Assembly: GCA_036927565.1 (NCBI GenBank)
Contig: JAYESD010000007.1
Coordinates: 128,562,230-128,626,229 of the forward strand
Length of the DNA stretch: 64,000 nucleotides
DNA from: Tuctoria greenei
Lineage: Eukaryota > Streptophyta > Magnoliopsida > Poales > Poaceae
Reading direction: 5' to 3'
Shown here: positions 31,849 through 44,352 of the stretch, piece after piece
Layout of the letters: each line of letters starts with the position of its first letter
How positions within the stretch are numbered: the stretch's first letter is position 1
Notes under the pieces: generated by a model
Told to the model about the DNA's origin: nothing
Seen by the model: the letters and a program-made list of their open reading frames with translations, nothing else
Database searches by the model: none
Made by a program: the position numbers and the translations under genes

Positions 31849-34800
31849 GTTACACATTTGAGGAAGGAGAACATTTGGATTGTGGATTCAGGTTGCTCAC
31901 GCCACATGACCGGTAACAAAGATTGGTTCTCCTCCTTCTCTTTTGTGTCACGTGTAGAGAATGTTACTTTTGCCGATAATTCTTCAACTCCTATAATTGC
32001 TAAGGGTTCGGTTAGAGTAAATGATCACTACACTTTGAAAAATGTGGCACTTGTAAAAAATTTGAAATACAACTTGCTTTCTGTTGCACAATTGCTAGAT
32101 GAAAATCTAGAAATTATTTTCAATAAAAACTGCTGCAAAGTTGTAGATTCAAATAGTGAGCTTATTTTTAACATGTCTTGGTTTGGAAGAGTTTTTAAAG
32201 CTGATTTTGATATGTCTTCCTCTAAGCATAGGTGTCTAGTTGCTAACGATTCAAAGGACTTATATTTTTGGCATCGTAGACTTGGTCACGTAGGCTTTGA
32301 TCACCTAACGCGTGTTAGTGCTCTTGATCGCATACGTGGGCTGCCTAAGCTTAAAGGGGACAAAGAAATTGTGTGCTCTTCTTGTAGACATGCTAAGATG
32401 GTTGCAGGTTCACATACTCCTCTCACAATGATCATGACAACTGATATGTCAACTTTTGCACCTTGACACCGTAGGACCTTCACGTGTTCAATCCTTCGGA
32501 GGTAAATGGTATGTTCTTGTTATTGTTGATGACTATTCTAGATACTCTTGGGTTTACTTTATGGCGTCTAAGAATGAAGCTTTTAGTCACTTTAGGACTT
32601 TATTTCTTAGATTATCAATTGATCACCCAGGATCTTTAAAGGCAATTAGAAGTGATAACGGAACTGAATTTAAAAATCAATCTTTTGATCACTTTTGTGC
32701 TGAAAATGGAATAGATCATCAACTTTCTTCACCATATGTACCTCAACAAAACGGTGTTGTAGAAAGAAAGAACAGAACCTTAGTTGAGATGGCTAGGACT
32801 ATGCTTGATGAATATCAAACTCCTAGGAAATTTTGAGCTGATGCGTTAGCAACCGCTTGTTATGTCTCAAATCGTGTTTTCTTGCGTGCTAAGCTAGGTA
32901 AAACACCATATGAGCTCCGGTTTGGACATAGGCCTAGTGTTACACACTTCCGGGTCTTTGGTTGCAAATGCTTTGTTAAGAGACATGGTAATATTGATAA
33001 ATTTGAACCTAGATCCATTGATGGCATGTTTCTTGGTTATCCATCTCATACTAGAGGCTACCGTGTGCTTTTACTTGACACTAACAAAATTGTGGAGACT
33101 TGTGAAGTGTCTTTTGATGAAGCTAGCCCAGGTACTAGCTCCGGTGTTGCAGGACCAGATCCGTATCCTCAGGGGGAGGGTATATTCGAAGATGAAGAAG
33201 AGCCGGTGATATTGCCTGGTAGTTCCGAAGTTGACACGTGTCCAACTCCGGACATTGAACAAGCTCCGGCTATCACCTCTGCTGGTCCTGATCGTCCACA
33301 AGTCACAAGCTCATCAATCTACGATGAACCTAATGAAGAAGAAGCTTGTGAGACATTTGTTCCACTACGTTTTTACAAAGATCATCCCCCACAACAGATG
33401 ATTGGAAGCTTGCACGAACGAGTCACACGGTCCAGGTTTTGCGATCCAAACTCTCATGCTCATTCTGCTTTTGTTGCTTCTTTTGAACCCAAAGATATAT
33501 CACACGCACTCACTAATGAATCTTGGATTATTGCCATGCAAGAAGAGTTAGAAAATTTTGAAAGAAATAATGTTTGGAAACTTGTACCTCCACCTCAAGG
33601 TCACACTTTAATTGGAACTAAATGGGTATATAAAAATAAACAAAGTGAGGATGGGGTTGTGGTTAGGAATAAGGCTAGGTTGGTCGCTCAAGGTTTCACT
33701 CAAGTTGAAGGTCTAGATTTTGATGAAACTTTTGCTCCTGTCGCTAGATTAGAAGCCATAAGAATTTTGTAAGCTTTTGCAGCATCTAAAGGTTTTAAGC
33801 TATTTCAAATGGATGTTAAAAGTGCTTTTCTTAATGGCTACATAGATGAGGAGGTTTATGTCAAACAACCACCAGGTTTTGAAAATCCAGATTTTCCTAA
33901 TCATGTTTACAAACTGTCCAAAGCCTTATACGGTCTCAAACAAGCCCCTAGAGCATGGTATGACAGGTTAAAAACATTCTTACTTGAAAAGGGGTTTACC
34001 ATGGGCAAGGTTGATTAAACTCTTTTTGTGCTTAAACATGGCAATGACTCATTATTCGTTCAAGTGTATGTGGATGATATTATCTTTGGTTGTGTTTCTC
34101 ATGATCTTGTGTCCAAGTTTTCAGCAATGATGAGTTCCGAATTTGAAATGAGTATGATGGGTGAACTCACTTACTTTTTGGGGCTGCAAATCAAGCAAAC
34201 CAAGGAGGGTACCTTTGTGCATCAAACGAAGTATACCAAAGACCTCCTAAGGCGCTTTAACATGGACAAAAGTAAGCCTCTTCGGACACCAATGGGAACA
34301 GCAACAACACTTGAACTTGATGAAGATGGTGAATCCGTGGATCAAAAAGAATATAGAAGCATGATCGGATCACTTTTGTACCTCACGGCATCAAGACCGG
34401 ACATACAATTCAGCGTATGTCTTTGTGCAAGGTTTCAAGCTTCCCCACGTGTTTCACATCGTCAAGCCGTCAAAAAGATTCTCAGGTACTTACATGGAAC
34501 CCAAGAATTTGGCATTTTTCTTCCTTCTTCCTCAACCGTTACTTTGAAAGCTTTTTCGGATGCTGATTTTGGGGGTTGTAGGATTGATAGGAAAAGTACT
34601 TCCGGTGCTTGTCATTTTCTTGGTAATTCTCTTGTTGCTTGGTCCTCTAGAAAACAAAATTCAGTTGCACAATCCACAGCCGAATTTGAATATGTAGCTG
34701 CTGCTAGTGCTTGCTCACAAATTCTTTGGATTGTTCAAACACTTAAGGACTATGGGGTAGATCTAGCTAGTGTTCCACTGTTTTGTGATAACACTAGTGC

Positions 34801-35020
34801 TATTTGCATTGCCAAAAACCCCGTGCAACATTCTAGAACTAAGCACATTGATATTAGGTATCACTTTCTCCGAGATAACGTTGAAAAAGGAAACATTGTG
34901 CTTCACCATGTAGATACCGAACAACAATTGGCTGACATTTTTACAAAACCTTTGGATTTCACTCGTTTTTGTTACATTCATAGTGAAATAGGGGTTATAC
35001 ATCCTCATGGCTTAAATTGA
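31849..35020 (+). pseudogene. SIRE pol, body 1: broken
   Basis: The same frame as gag continues after the TAG with protease (DSGCSRHMT), GAG-pre-integrase, integrase, RT and RNase H, to the natural stop at 35018-35020. Four lesions relative to body 2 destroy it: a two-base deletion near 32444, TGA at 32834-32836 (Trp codon in body 2), TAA at 33770-33772 and TAA at 34016-34018. Motifs still readable are the integrase Asp and Glu positions (SDNGTEF, NGVVERKN), RT GYIDEEVYVKQPPGF and YVDDIIFG (34068-34091) and RNase H FSDADFGG. In places it is better conserved than body 2 (TEF against TKF in integrase; GYIDEE against CYIDEE in RT). Confidence 0.95.
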
Positions 35021-35980
35021 GGGGGAGTTTCTAAAACTTGGGAAGTATATGTGTGAATCTGAAATTAAAATAATATGAGCATAGTATTTCATACATATAT
35101 GACTTTGTGATTCATTTTACATGCGGAAAGTTCTTACTACATTACTCGTGTTATACATTTTGTAGTTTTTGCCATGTCTAGTAATTGGAATAATTACTTA
35201 CACTAAATCTGGTCATGGTCGAACTTTCTTGCTGTTTTGAACTTGTTGCATGCTCAGAAATGCTTTTAATCATAAAGAATTAATCAAGTAATCAACTCAC
35301 ATGTTGAGTTTTTATGAACAAATATAAATTGAGAAAAGATCAAGAGAATATGCATGCATCACACTTCTTCTTTTGAGATAGCTTGTCATTGCACATAGAT
35401 ATGAACTTGGAAGAAGTTGTGTATGACTAAAACCATGTCCTTAAGCTTCTGATTGTCAAATGACATAGGCTTGGCTTGGTTGGTTAGAATAAGGCAGATG
35501 CGCATATAATCTCTTGCAAATATCATATGATCTAAATTTATGCTTTGAAAATAATAAAATGCAGCAACTAGTGTCATGCTTTCAGGTTTTGAAATAGTTA
35601 AGTCTGTGAGATCATGACTTGCTTAAATTGAAAATTACATATGATCTCTAGCATGGCTTACACTACTTTATGTATCTCATTGATGTGATAGTGTAAGTTA
35701 CAGGATAGTATGACTTGGATGAGCTTTGTTTATATGTATATGTTATAATATGCTCATAACAACTAAAGTTGGAGAGATAATTTGTTTACATGCTCATGAC
35801 TTGCTGAATACATTATCAAAGGGGGAGAGATAAGCATGAAGAGAAAGAAAATATGTGCATAAGGAGAGATAATAAAGGGGGAGAGATGGTTTTCAAAACT
35901 TTGTTTTCAAAACTTTTATGTGAATAAGCCAATGTTCGGATTTTAAATTGTGTTGCCAATGCATTCATCAAGGGGGAGAT
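35021..35980 (+). other. SIRE 3' noncoding region with repeated purine tracts, body 1
   Basis: No convincing ORF, although some SIRE elements carry an env-like frame here. G-rich purine tracts occur at 35020-35030 (GAGGGGGAG), 35819-35829, 35876-35886 and 35970-35980 (AGGGGGAGAT). The last one abuts LTR 2 and is the functional primer position. The three distal tracts fall within 160 bp. Confidence 0.8.
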
Positions 35981-37769
35981 TGTAAGACCTATGTGTGCTG
36001 AATACATTGGCTTGTAGTGAATACACTTGGCTTTGATGATAAAATTTTTAAATATCACCAAAACACCTTTTTATCAAGGTCCGACTCTAGCTTTGAGCTA
36101 CAGCAAGATCCGACCATAGGTCCGACTTGTTTTGGGTAGCTCCGGTTACGTTAGATGCTAGGTCCGGCTTCTTGGTAAGGTCCGACTAGCTTTGATTAGC
36201 TCTGGTGAGCTTTATCTTTAGCTCCGGCATGTCTTTGTTAGCTCCGACATGTATTTGATAGCTCCAGCATATACTTGATAGCTCCGGCATGCTTTTGCTA
36301 AGCTCCGACGTACTTTGTGAAGCTCTGGCGCTAGGTTCTACTAGCTTTTGTTAGCTCCGGCTCAAGCTCCGGGTTGCTCTGGCAAGGTCCGGACCTTGAC
36401 CTAAGTGCTTCTGCTTTTCATTTGCAATGTTTCGTACTTGCTTTACATTGTAGGAAAGATTGCTTAGTATTCATTTTCTAAGTTTTTGGTGTGTTTTGGT
36501 TGATATGGATAATATTTTGTTACCGTGGTTTTGCAACATGCTTATGTGAGGTTCTCACATAAGGTGTTGTGTTCGGAACTAACTTGAGTCAAGTCGAGGA
36601 CTTGGACTCGTATGGATCGGTTGTTTATTCATGTGCAGGTGTTGCTTGAGTTCAAGTCATGGCTGGTGACAGGATCCATTGGACTAGTCTCAGGAGGAGA
36701 TGAGGTTCCAACAACCAAGTTCGGGAGGAACTGTGGTTGAGCGGGTCAAGAGGTCGCGCAGGATGATTGAATCAAGGGCAGTGCATATGAAGGTCAAAGG
36801 AAGGTGTTCGCACGTGTGCATGAGGTGCATGACGTGGCAATATGCTTCTAGAGACGGATTATGGAAGGAAGATCTGATCGGAAGGATCGGATCGTATCGG
36901 TTGAAGACTTAGGCTGCTAGCTGAGTCGGTTATGGCTCGGTATGGAAATATCGAGTTGGTTATGTTAGGATTTCGTGTGGGTCACGAATTTGAGTTGTTT
37001 AGGAATGTGGAATACGTTCCTAAGGTGTTTGGAAGTCTTAATATTGCTTCTATCTGCGTATAGAAGAGTTCTAAGCAGTTATGGAAAGTTCCGATTGTGA
37101 TCGGATTAGGATTGGAGTCCTACTTGAGATTGGGATGGCCTAAGGGCTGGTTATATAAGCAAGGGAGCCCATAGCTCGTGATAGACGACTTTGGGGCTGT
37201 TCCTCTTGTGTTATATTGAATAAAATTCGTAGTTTGAAGGAACTTTTGTGCCTTGTTCGTCCGACTTGTTCCAGACAACTTTTCCTCGTCGAGTTTCTGG
37301 ACAGCACTACCTTTCGTCGGTGGTTTTATCATAACTTGAGTTTTACAAATCCAATTGACGTGATTCTTTTTTGTTTGTCTTCACAACTTGATTGTCTATC
37401 ATCTGTCAAAATTTCACGGTCATTGGATTTGTGGTTTTTGATCTACACGAGTTTCTTTGCAGCATTCCAGAAACTGTTTTTCTCGGGTACGCCAAAGTGA
37501 CCAGTGTTTGATCTCTTGATCATAACTTGAGTTTTTCTCGACGGATTTGAGTAATTATTTTTGTGTTGTCTTCGTGACTTGATTCTCTCTGATATCTATC
37601 ACTTTTGTCACGGTTAAACACGTTTAGATTAGTCTCATACACAATTTCTTTAACAGATCGTTTTTCTGCCAAAAGGGTTTGGGGTTTTAATTGTTTCCGC
37701 TGCGTAAGATTTTTAAATCTACCATTCACCCCCCCTCTGGTAGATTTTCACGTGTTCTTCGATCCTACA
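35981..37769 (+). repeat. SIRE LTR 2, shared middle LTR (1789 bp)
   Basis: Starts TGTAAGACCTATGTGTGC and ends CGATCCTACA. TATATAA lies at 37152-37158. It has a purine tract on its left (3' LTR position for body 1) and a primer site on its right (5' LTR position for body 2). No 5-bp duplication flanks it, which shows it is not an independent insertion edge. Confidence 0.95.
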
Positions 37770-37783
37770 ATTGGTATCAGAGC
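37770..37783 (+). other. Primer-binding site, body 2
   Basis: ATTGGTATCAGAGC follows LTR 2 directly and matches the initiator tRNA-Met complement without the change seen in body 1. Confidence 0.9.
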
Positions 37784-37831
37784 CACGGTGCTCTAATCTT
37801 TGTGATTTGCATGTGTTTTTGACTAATCATC

Positions 37832-40218
37832 ATGGAGAAGTACTCCGCCAAACCTTGTGTATTTGCTGGTATTGATTTTTAGGTTTGGAAGGCACGCATG
37901 GAGGCTTTCATCTAGGCACAAGGCTTTGCTATATGGGAGAAGGTGTATAAGTCTTATAAAGTGCCACCTAATGATCAAGTTACGGCCACAAACCTACGGG
38001 ACGTCGACAACAACAACAAAGCCCGAAACTTGATCATCCAAGGACTCACTCAAAGCGACTTTGATCGTGGCGCGCACCTCCGGTCAGCATACGATGTTTG
38101 GAGAGCTCTCTGTGACTATCATGAAGGCTCCAACACAATCAAGGAGGTAAAACAAGATATGTTCAAAAAGTAATACATGCGTTTTGAGAAGCAACCAGGT
38201 GAGTCTATCGATGACCTCTTTGCTCGTTTCAATAAAATTCTCAGCAACTTACGTGGTGTCAATGTTAATTTTTCTGATGCTGAGAATGCTAGACAACTTC
38301 TTAGTGCATTAGACATGTCACTTTGGGAGATGAAAGTAACATCCATTCGTGAATCAACTATCATGAGTTCTCTTACATTAGATGTACTTTATTCTAAACT
38401 AAAAACTCATGAAATTGATATTCTAGCACGTAAGAACCCAAATAAGTCTATTGCATTTGTTTCACAACGTGATATGTCTAGCTCCGGCCAATGATCATCT
38501 TGCAATACTCTTGCTTTGTTGTCCTCGCTAACCCTAGAACAGATCGAAGAATTTCCAGAAGAGGAGTTGGCACTCATCTCTACTAGATTCTCAAAAGCAT
38601 TGCGAAATGTGAGAACTAGAAGGAGAGGAAGCTCCGGACCTCAATGCTGTTTTGAATGTGGTAAAATAGGACACTTTAGTACAGAATGCCCTAACCTTTC
38701 AGGTCCGACCACCCGGGAAGAAAAACAAAGCAAGGTATGGACCTCCTCTAGAAACTCCAACAAGAAGAAGAAGGGTACCATAGGACGCAAGATGATTAAC
38801 AGCTTCATCACCGCACTTCAAGAACTTAGTTCAAGTGATATAGACTTTGAAAGTGATGAATATGTTGACGATCTGGCCAACTTATGCTTCATGGCGGGCA
38901 AAACAAGATCAAGATCAAGTCAGGAGGATGCAGAACACAGTAGTGAAGACGATGAGGTATATTCTACCTGCAATGAAATGTGTGATGCTATTTCTCGTGC
39001 AACTATTATTGTCAAGAAAAAGGACAAAAAGCTTAGGGATAATGCTGCTAAAATTGAATCACTAGAATCTGAAATTAATCGTTTAAAAATTTTGATTCCT
39101 AGTGATGATGCATGTCCCTCATGTGACTTAATCTATGAACAATTGTCCACGTTAAGAAGTGCACACTCCTCCATTCTAGATAGACTTGATGAAGAAATTG
39201 AAAAGAACAAAGATCTTGCTGCACTTAATGATAAAAACTTGAAAGATGCTAGCTGTTCTACAATTGACTTGCATTGTTCTACTTGTGATGATCTTAATAA
39301 GAAACTACAGGATGCTATGAATGAAATTTCTATATTGAACAATGCTTTACGTTCTCATGAAGTTAAATTTTGTTCCAATTGCAAATTAAAAGGAAAAACT
39401 TCATGTGAAAATTGCCTTGATCTGTCCAATAAACTTGATGACATGCATAGACATTAGATCAGTTTTGTAATGGGAATAAGAACCTAAACTTGCTGCTGAA
39501 TTCTTCCAAGTCTTGCAATGATAAAACTGGTTTAGGTTTTGATTCTCATGCTCATGCTAAGGCACATCCACCTAAAATTGTAAAGTCATTAGGAGGTGGT
39601 TTGATTCAGACAGTTCCTAAACAAAAAGGAGTTGTTTTCAAATCTGCAGGAGTGTTGCCTCATTCGGTTTCAAATAAAAATATTGCTTGCTCATCTAGAC
39701 ATGAACACAAAGTTAAATTTCATTGTACCTTCTGTGGTAGAGATGGTCATGTCATAGATTTTTGTTATAGACTATCTAAACAACAGAAAAAGGAAAGAAA
39801 AATTGCTAGATCTTATAACTTTCATGCAATTAGAAAAACACAACCTGCTTTAGTGAGTCAGAAATTTGAAAAGGTAGCTTCTGGACCTTCTGATAAGAAA
39901 TCCGCAAAAGCAGCTCCGATAGTTCCGATAGCTCCGAGAGCTCCCGGATCTTCTGTTGTTCCCTCCGGAGCTTCAGTTTTTGCCTCCAGACCTTCTGCTT
40001 TTACCTCCGGAGCTACTGGTTTTCACTCTAAACAAGTAACAACTTCTAAATCAACTGTTAAGAACAGAAAACCTCAATCTTTGACTCATAAACCTGCTGT
40101 TTTGTCTCAGCTTTCGCGTATTTTTCCTGCTGCACGTCGCGTGACTCAGTATTGGATTCCTAAATGCCTTTTGACTAACCCCAGTATTGAGTCATCGACG
40201 TATTGTGCTTTTATGTAG
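37832..40218 (+). pseudogene. SIRE gag, body 2: broken
   Basis: Same protein as at 29461 but with in-frame stops TAG 37880-37882 and TAG 37913-37915 (both Gln codons in body 1), TAA 38171-38173 (Glu codon), TGA 38492-38494 (Ser codon) and a one-base loss near 39450. Both zinc knuckles are normal here (CFECGKIGHFSTEC and CTFCGRDGHVIDFC). The gag-end TAG at 40216-40218 is at the same place as in body 1. Two of the five lesions are C-to-T changes, as expected from decay of methylated cytosine. Confidence 0.95.
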
Positions 40219-40227
40219 GTTACACGT

Positions 40228-43200
40228 TTGAGGAAGGAGAACATTTGGATTGTGGATTCAGGTTGCTCACGCCACATGACCGGTAACAAAGATTGGTTCT
40301 CCTCCCTCTCTTTTATGTCACGTGTAGAGAATGTTACTTTTGCCGATAATTCTTCAACTCCTATAATTGCTAAGGGTTCGGTTAGAGTAAATGATCACTA
40401 CACTTTGAAAAATGTGGCACTTGTAAAAAATTTGAAATACAACTTGCTTTCTGTTGCACAATTGCTAGATGAAAATCTAGAAATTATTTTCAATAAAAAC
40501 TGCTGCAAAGTTGTAGATTCAAATAGTGAGCTTATTTTTAACATGTCTCGGTTTGGAAGAGTTTTTAAAGCTGATTTTGATATGTCTTCCTCTAAGCATA
40601 AGTGTCTAGTTGCTAATGATTCAAAGGACTTATATTTTTGGCATCGTAGACTTGGTCACGTAGGCTTTGATCACCTAACGCGTGTTAGTGCTCTTGATCG
40701 CATACGTGGGCTGCCTAAGCTTAAAGGGGACAAAGAAATTGTGTGCTCTTCTTGTAGACATGCTAAGATGGTTGCAGGTTCACATACTCCTCTCACAATG
40801 ATCATGACAACTGAATCATGTCAACTTTTGCACCTTGACACCGTAGGACCTTCACGTGTTCAATCCTTCGGAGGTAAATGGTATGTTCTTGTTATTGTTG
40901 ATGATTATTCTAGATACTCTTGGGTTTACTTTATGGCGTCTAAGAATGAAGCTTTTAGTCACTTTAGGACTTTATTTCTTATATTATCAATTGATCACCC
41001 AGGGTCTTTAAAGGCAATTAGAAGTGATAACGGAACTAAATTTAAAAATCAATCTTTTGATCACTTTTGTGCTGAAAATGGGATAGATCATCAACTTTCT
41101 TCACCATATGTACCTCAACAAAACGGTGTTGTAGAAAGAAAGAACAGAACCTTAGTTGAGATGGCTAGGACTATGCTTGATGAATATCAAACTCCTAGGA
41201 AATTTTGGGCTGATGCGTTAGCAACCGCTTGTTATGTCTCAAATCGTGTTTTCTTGCGTGCTAAGCTAGGTAAAACACCATATGAGCTCCGGTTTGGACA
41301 TAGGCCTAGTGTTACACACTTTCGGGTCTTTGGTTGCAAATGCTTTGTTAAGAGACATGGTAATATTGATAAATTTGAACCTAGATCCATTGATGGCATG
41401 TTTCTTGGTTATCCATCTCATACTAGAGGCTACCGTGTGCTTTTACTTGACACTAACAAAATTGTGGAGACTTGTGAAGTGTCTTTTGATGAAGCTAGCC
41501 CAGGTACTAGCTCCGGTGTTGCAGGACCAGATCCGTATCCTCAGGGGGAGGGTATATTCGAAGATGAAGAAGAGCCAGTGATACTGCCTGGTAGTTCCGA
41601 AGTTGACACGTGTCCAACTCCGGACATTGAACAAGCTCCGGCTATCACCTCTGCTGGTCCTGATCGTCCACAAGTCACAAGCTCATCAATCTACGATGAA
41701 CCTAATGAAGAACAAGCTTGTGAGACATCTGTTCCACTACGTTTTTACAAAGATCATCCCCCACAACAGATGATTGGAAGCTTGCACGAACGAGTCACAC
41801 GGTCCAGGTTTTGCAATCCAAACTCTCATGCTCATTCTGCTTTTGTTGCTTCTTTTGAACCCAAAGATATATCACACGCACTCACTAATGAATCTTGGAT
41901 TATTGCCATGCAAGAAGAGTTAGAAAATTTTGAAAGAAATAATGTTTGGAAACTTGTACCTCCACCTCAAGGTCACACTTTAATTGGAACTAAATGGGTA
42001 TATAAAAATAAACAAAGTGAGGATGGGGTTGTGGTTAGGAATAAGGCTAGGTTGGTTGCTCAAGGTTTCACTCAAGTTGAAGGTCTAGATTTTGATGAAA
42101 CTTTTGCTCCTGTCGCTAGATTAGAAGCCATAAGAATTTTGTTAGGTTTTGCAGCATCTAAAGGTTTTAAGCTATTTCAAATGGATGTTAAAAGTGCTTT
42201 TCTTAATTGCTACATAGATGAGGAGGTTTATGTCAAACAACCACCAGTTTTTGAAAATCCAGATTTTCCTAATCATGTTTACAAACTGTCCAAAGCCTTA
42301 TACGGTCTCAAACAAGCCCCTAGAGCATGGTATGACAGGTTAAAAACATTCTTACTTGAAAAGGGGTTTACCATGGGCAAGGTTGATAAAACTCTTTTTG
42401 TGCTTAAACATGGCAATGACTCATTATTCGTTCAAGTGTATGTGGATGATATTATCTTTGGTTGTGTTTCTCATGATCTTGTGTCCAAGTTTTCAGCAAT
42501 GATGAGTTCCGAATTTGAAATGAGTATGATGGGTGAACTCACTTACTTTTTGGGGCTGCAAATCAAGCAAACCAAGGAGGGTACCTTTGTGCATCAAACA
42601 AAGTATACCAAAGACCTCCTAAGGCGCTTCAACATGGACAAAAGTAAGCCTCTTCGGACACCAATGGGGACAGCAACAACACTTGAACTTGATGAAGATG
42701 GTGAATCCGTGGATCAAAAAGAATATAGAAGCAAGATCGGATCACTTTTGTACCTCACGGCATCAAGACCGGACATACAATTCAGCGTATGTCTTTGTGC
42801 AAGGTTTCAAGCTTCCCCACGTGTTTCACGTCGTCAAGCCGTCAAAAGGATTCTCAGGTACTTACATGGAACCCAAGAATTTGGCATTTTTCTTCCTTCT
42901 TCCTCAACCGTTACTTTGAAAGCTTTTTCAGATGCTGATTTTGGGGGTTGTAGGATTGATAGGAAAAGTACTTCCGGTGCTTGTCATTTTCTTGGTAATT
43001 CTCTTGTTGCTTGGTCCTCTAGAAAACAAAATTCAGTTGCACAATCCACAGCCGAATCTGAATATGTAGCTGCTGCTAGTGCTTGCTCACAAATTCTTTG
43101 GATTGTTCAAACACTTAAGGACTATGGGGTAGATCTAGCTAGTGTTCCACTGTTTTGTGATAACACTAGTGCTATTTGCATTGCCAAAAACCCCGTGCAA

Positions 43201-43392
43201 CATTCTAGAACTAAGCACATTGATATTAGGTATCACTTTCTCTGAGATAACGTTGAAAAAGGAAACATTGTGCTTCACCATGTAGATACCGAACAACAAT
43301 TGGCTGACATTTTTACAAAACCTTTGGATTTCACTCGTTTTTGTTACATTCGTAGTGAAATAGGGGTTATACATCCTCATGGCTTAAATTGA
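40228..43392 (+). pseudogene. SIRE pol, body 2: nearly complete frame
   Basis: One frame of 1005 codons (from Met 40228) holds, by residue: protease DSG at 10-12; zinc finger H139, H144, C173, C176; integrase core D204, D267, E303; a Ser/Pro/Glu-rich linker (about 421-500); reverse transcriptase from about 573 with YVDD at 738-741; and most of RNase H. Together these enzymes would process, copy and insert the element. A TGA at 43243-43245 (CGA in body 1) removes the last 49 residues of RNase H, whose frame otherwise runs on to 43392. Other suspect changes are Lys for Glu in TKFKNQ (271), Cys for Gly in CYIDEE (661) and Val for Gly in PPVF (674). The frame is in phase with gag, separated by one TAG, and the upstream frame stays open back to that stop. 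Confidence 0.95.
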
Positions 43393-44352
43393 GGGGGAGT
43401 TTCTGAAACTTGGGAAGTATATGTGTGAATCTGAAATTAAAATAATATGAGCATAGTATTTCATACATATATGACTTTGTGATTCCTTTTACATGCTGAA
43501 AGTTCTTACTACATTACTCATGTTATACATTTTGTAGTTTTTGCCATGTCTAGTAATTGGAATAATTACTTACACTAAATCTGGTCATGGTCGAACTTTC
43601 TTGCTGTTTTGAACTTGTTGCATGCTCAAAAATGCTTTTAATCATAAAGAATTAATCAAGTAATCAACTCACATGTTGAGTTTTTATGAACAAATATAAA
43701 TTGAGAAAAGATCAAGAGAATATGCATGCATTACACTTCTTCTTTTGAGATAGCTTGTCATTGCACTTAGATATGAACTTGGAAGAAGTTGTGTATGACT
43801 AAAACCATGTCCTTAAGCTTCTGATTGTCAAATGACATAGGCTTGGCTTGGTTGGTTAGAATAAGGCAGATGCGCATATAATCTCTTGCAAATATCATAT
43901 GATCTAAATTTATGCTTTGAAAATAATAAAATGCAGCAACTAGTGTCATGCTTTCAGGTTTTGAAATAGTTAAGTCTGTGAGATCATGACTTGCTTAAAT
44001 TGAAAATTACATATGATCTCTAGCATGGCTTACACTACTTTATGTATCTCATTGATGTGATAGTGTAAGTTACAGGATAGTATGACTTGGATGAGCTTTG
44101 TTTATATGTATATGTTATAATATGCTCATAACAACTAAAGTTGGAGAGATAATTTGTTTACATGCTCATGACTTGCTGAATACATTGTCAAAGGGGGAGA
44201 GATAAGCATGAAGAGAAAGAAAATATGTGCATAAGGAGAGATAATAAAGGGGGAGAGATGGTTTTCAAAACTTTGTTTTCAAAACTTTTATGTGAATAAG
44301 CCAATGTTCGGATTTTAAATGGTGTTGCCAATGCATTCATCAAGGGGGAGAT
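43393..44352 (+). other. SIRE 3' noncoding region, body 2
   Basis: Counterpart of 35021-35980, with the same series of purine tracts; the last (44343-44352) abuts LTR 3. No ORF of note. Confidence 0.8.

Noticed and set aside
35386..35577. Minus-strand frames in the SIRE 3' region as a possible env-like gene
   Set aside because: Only about 60 codons, no signal peptide or membrane pattern convincing enough, and wrong strand for an env-like ORF.
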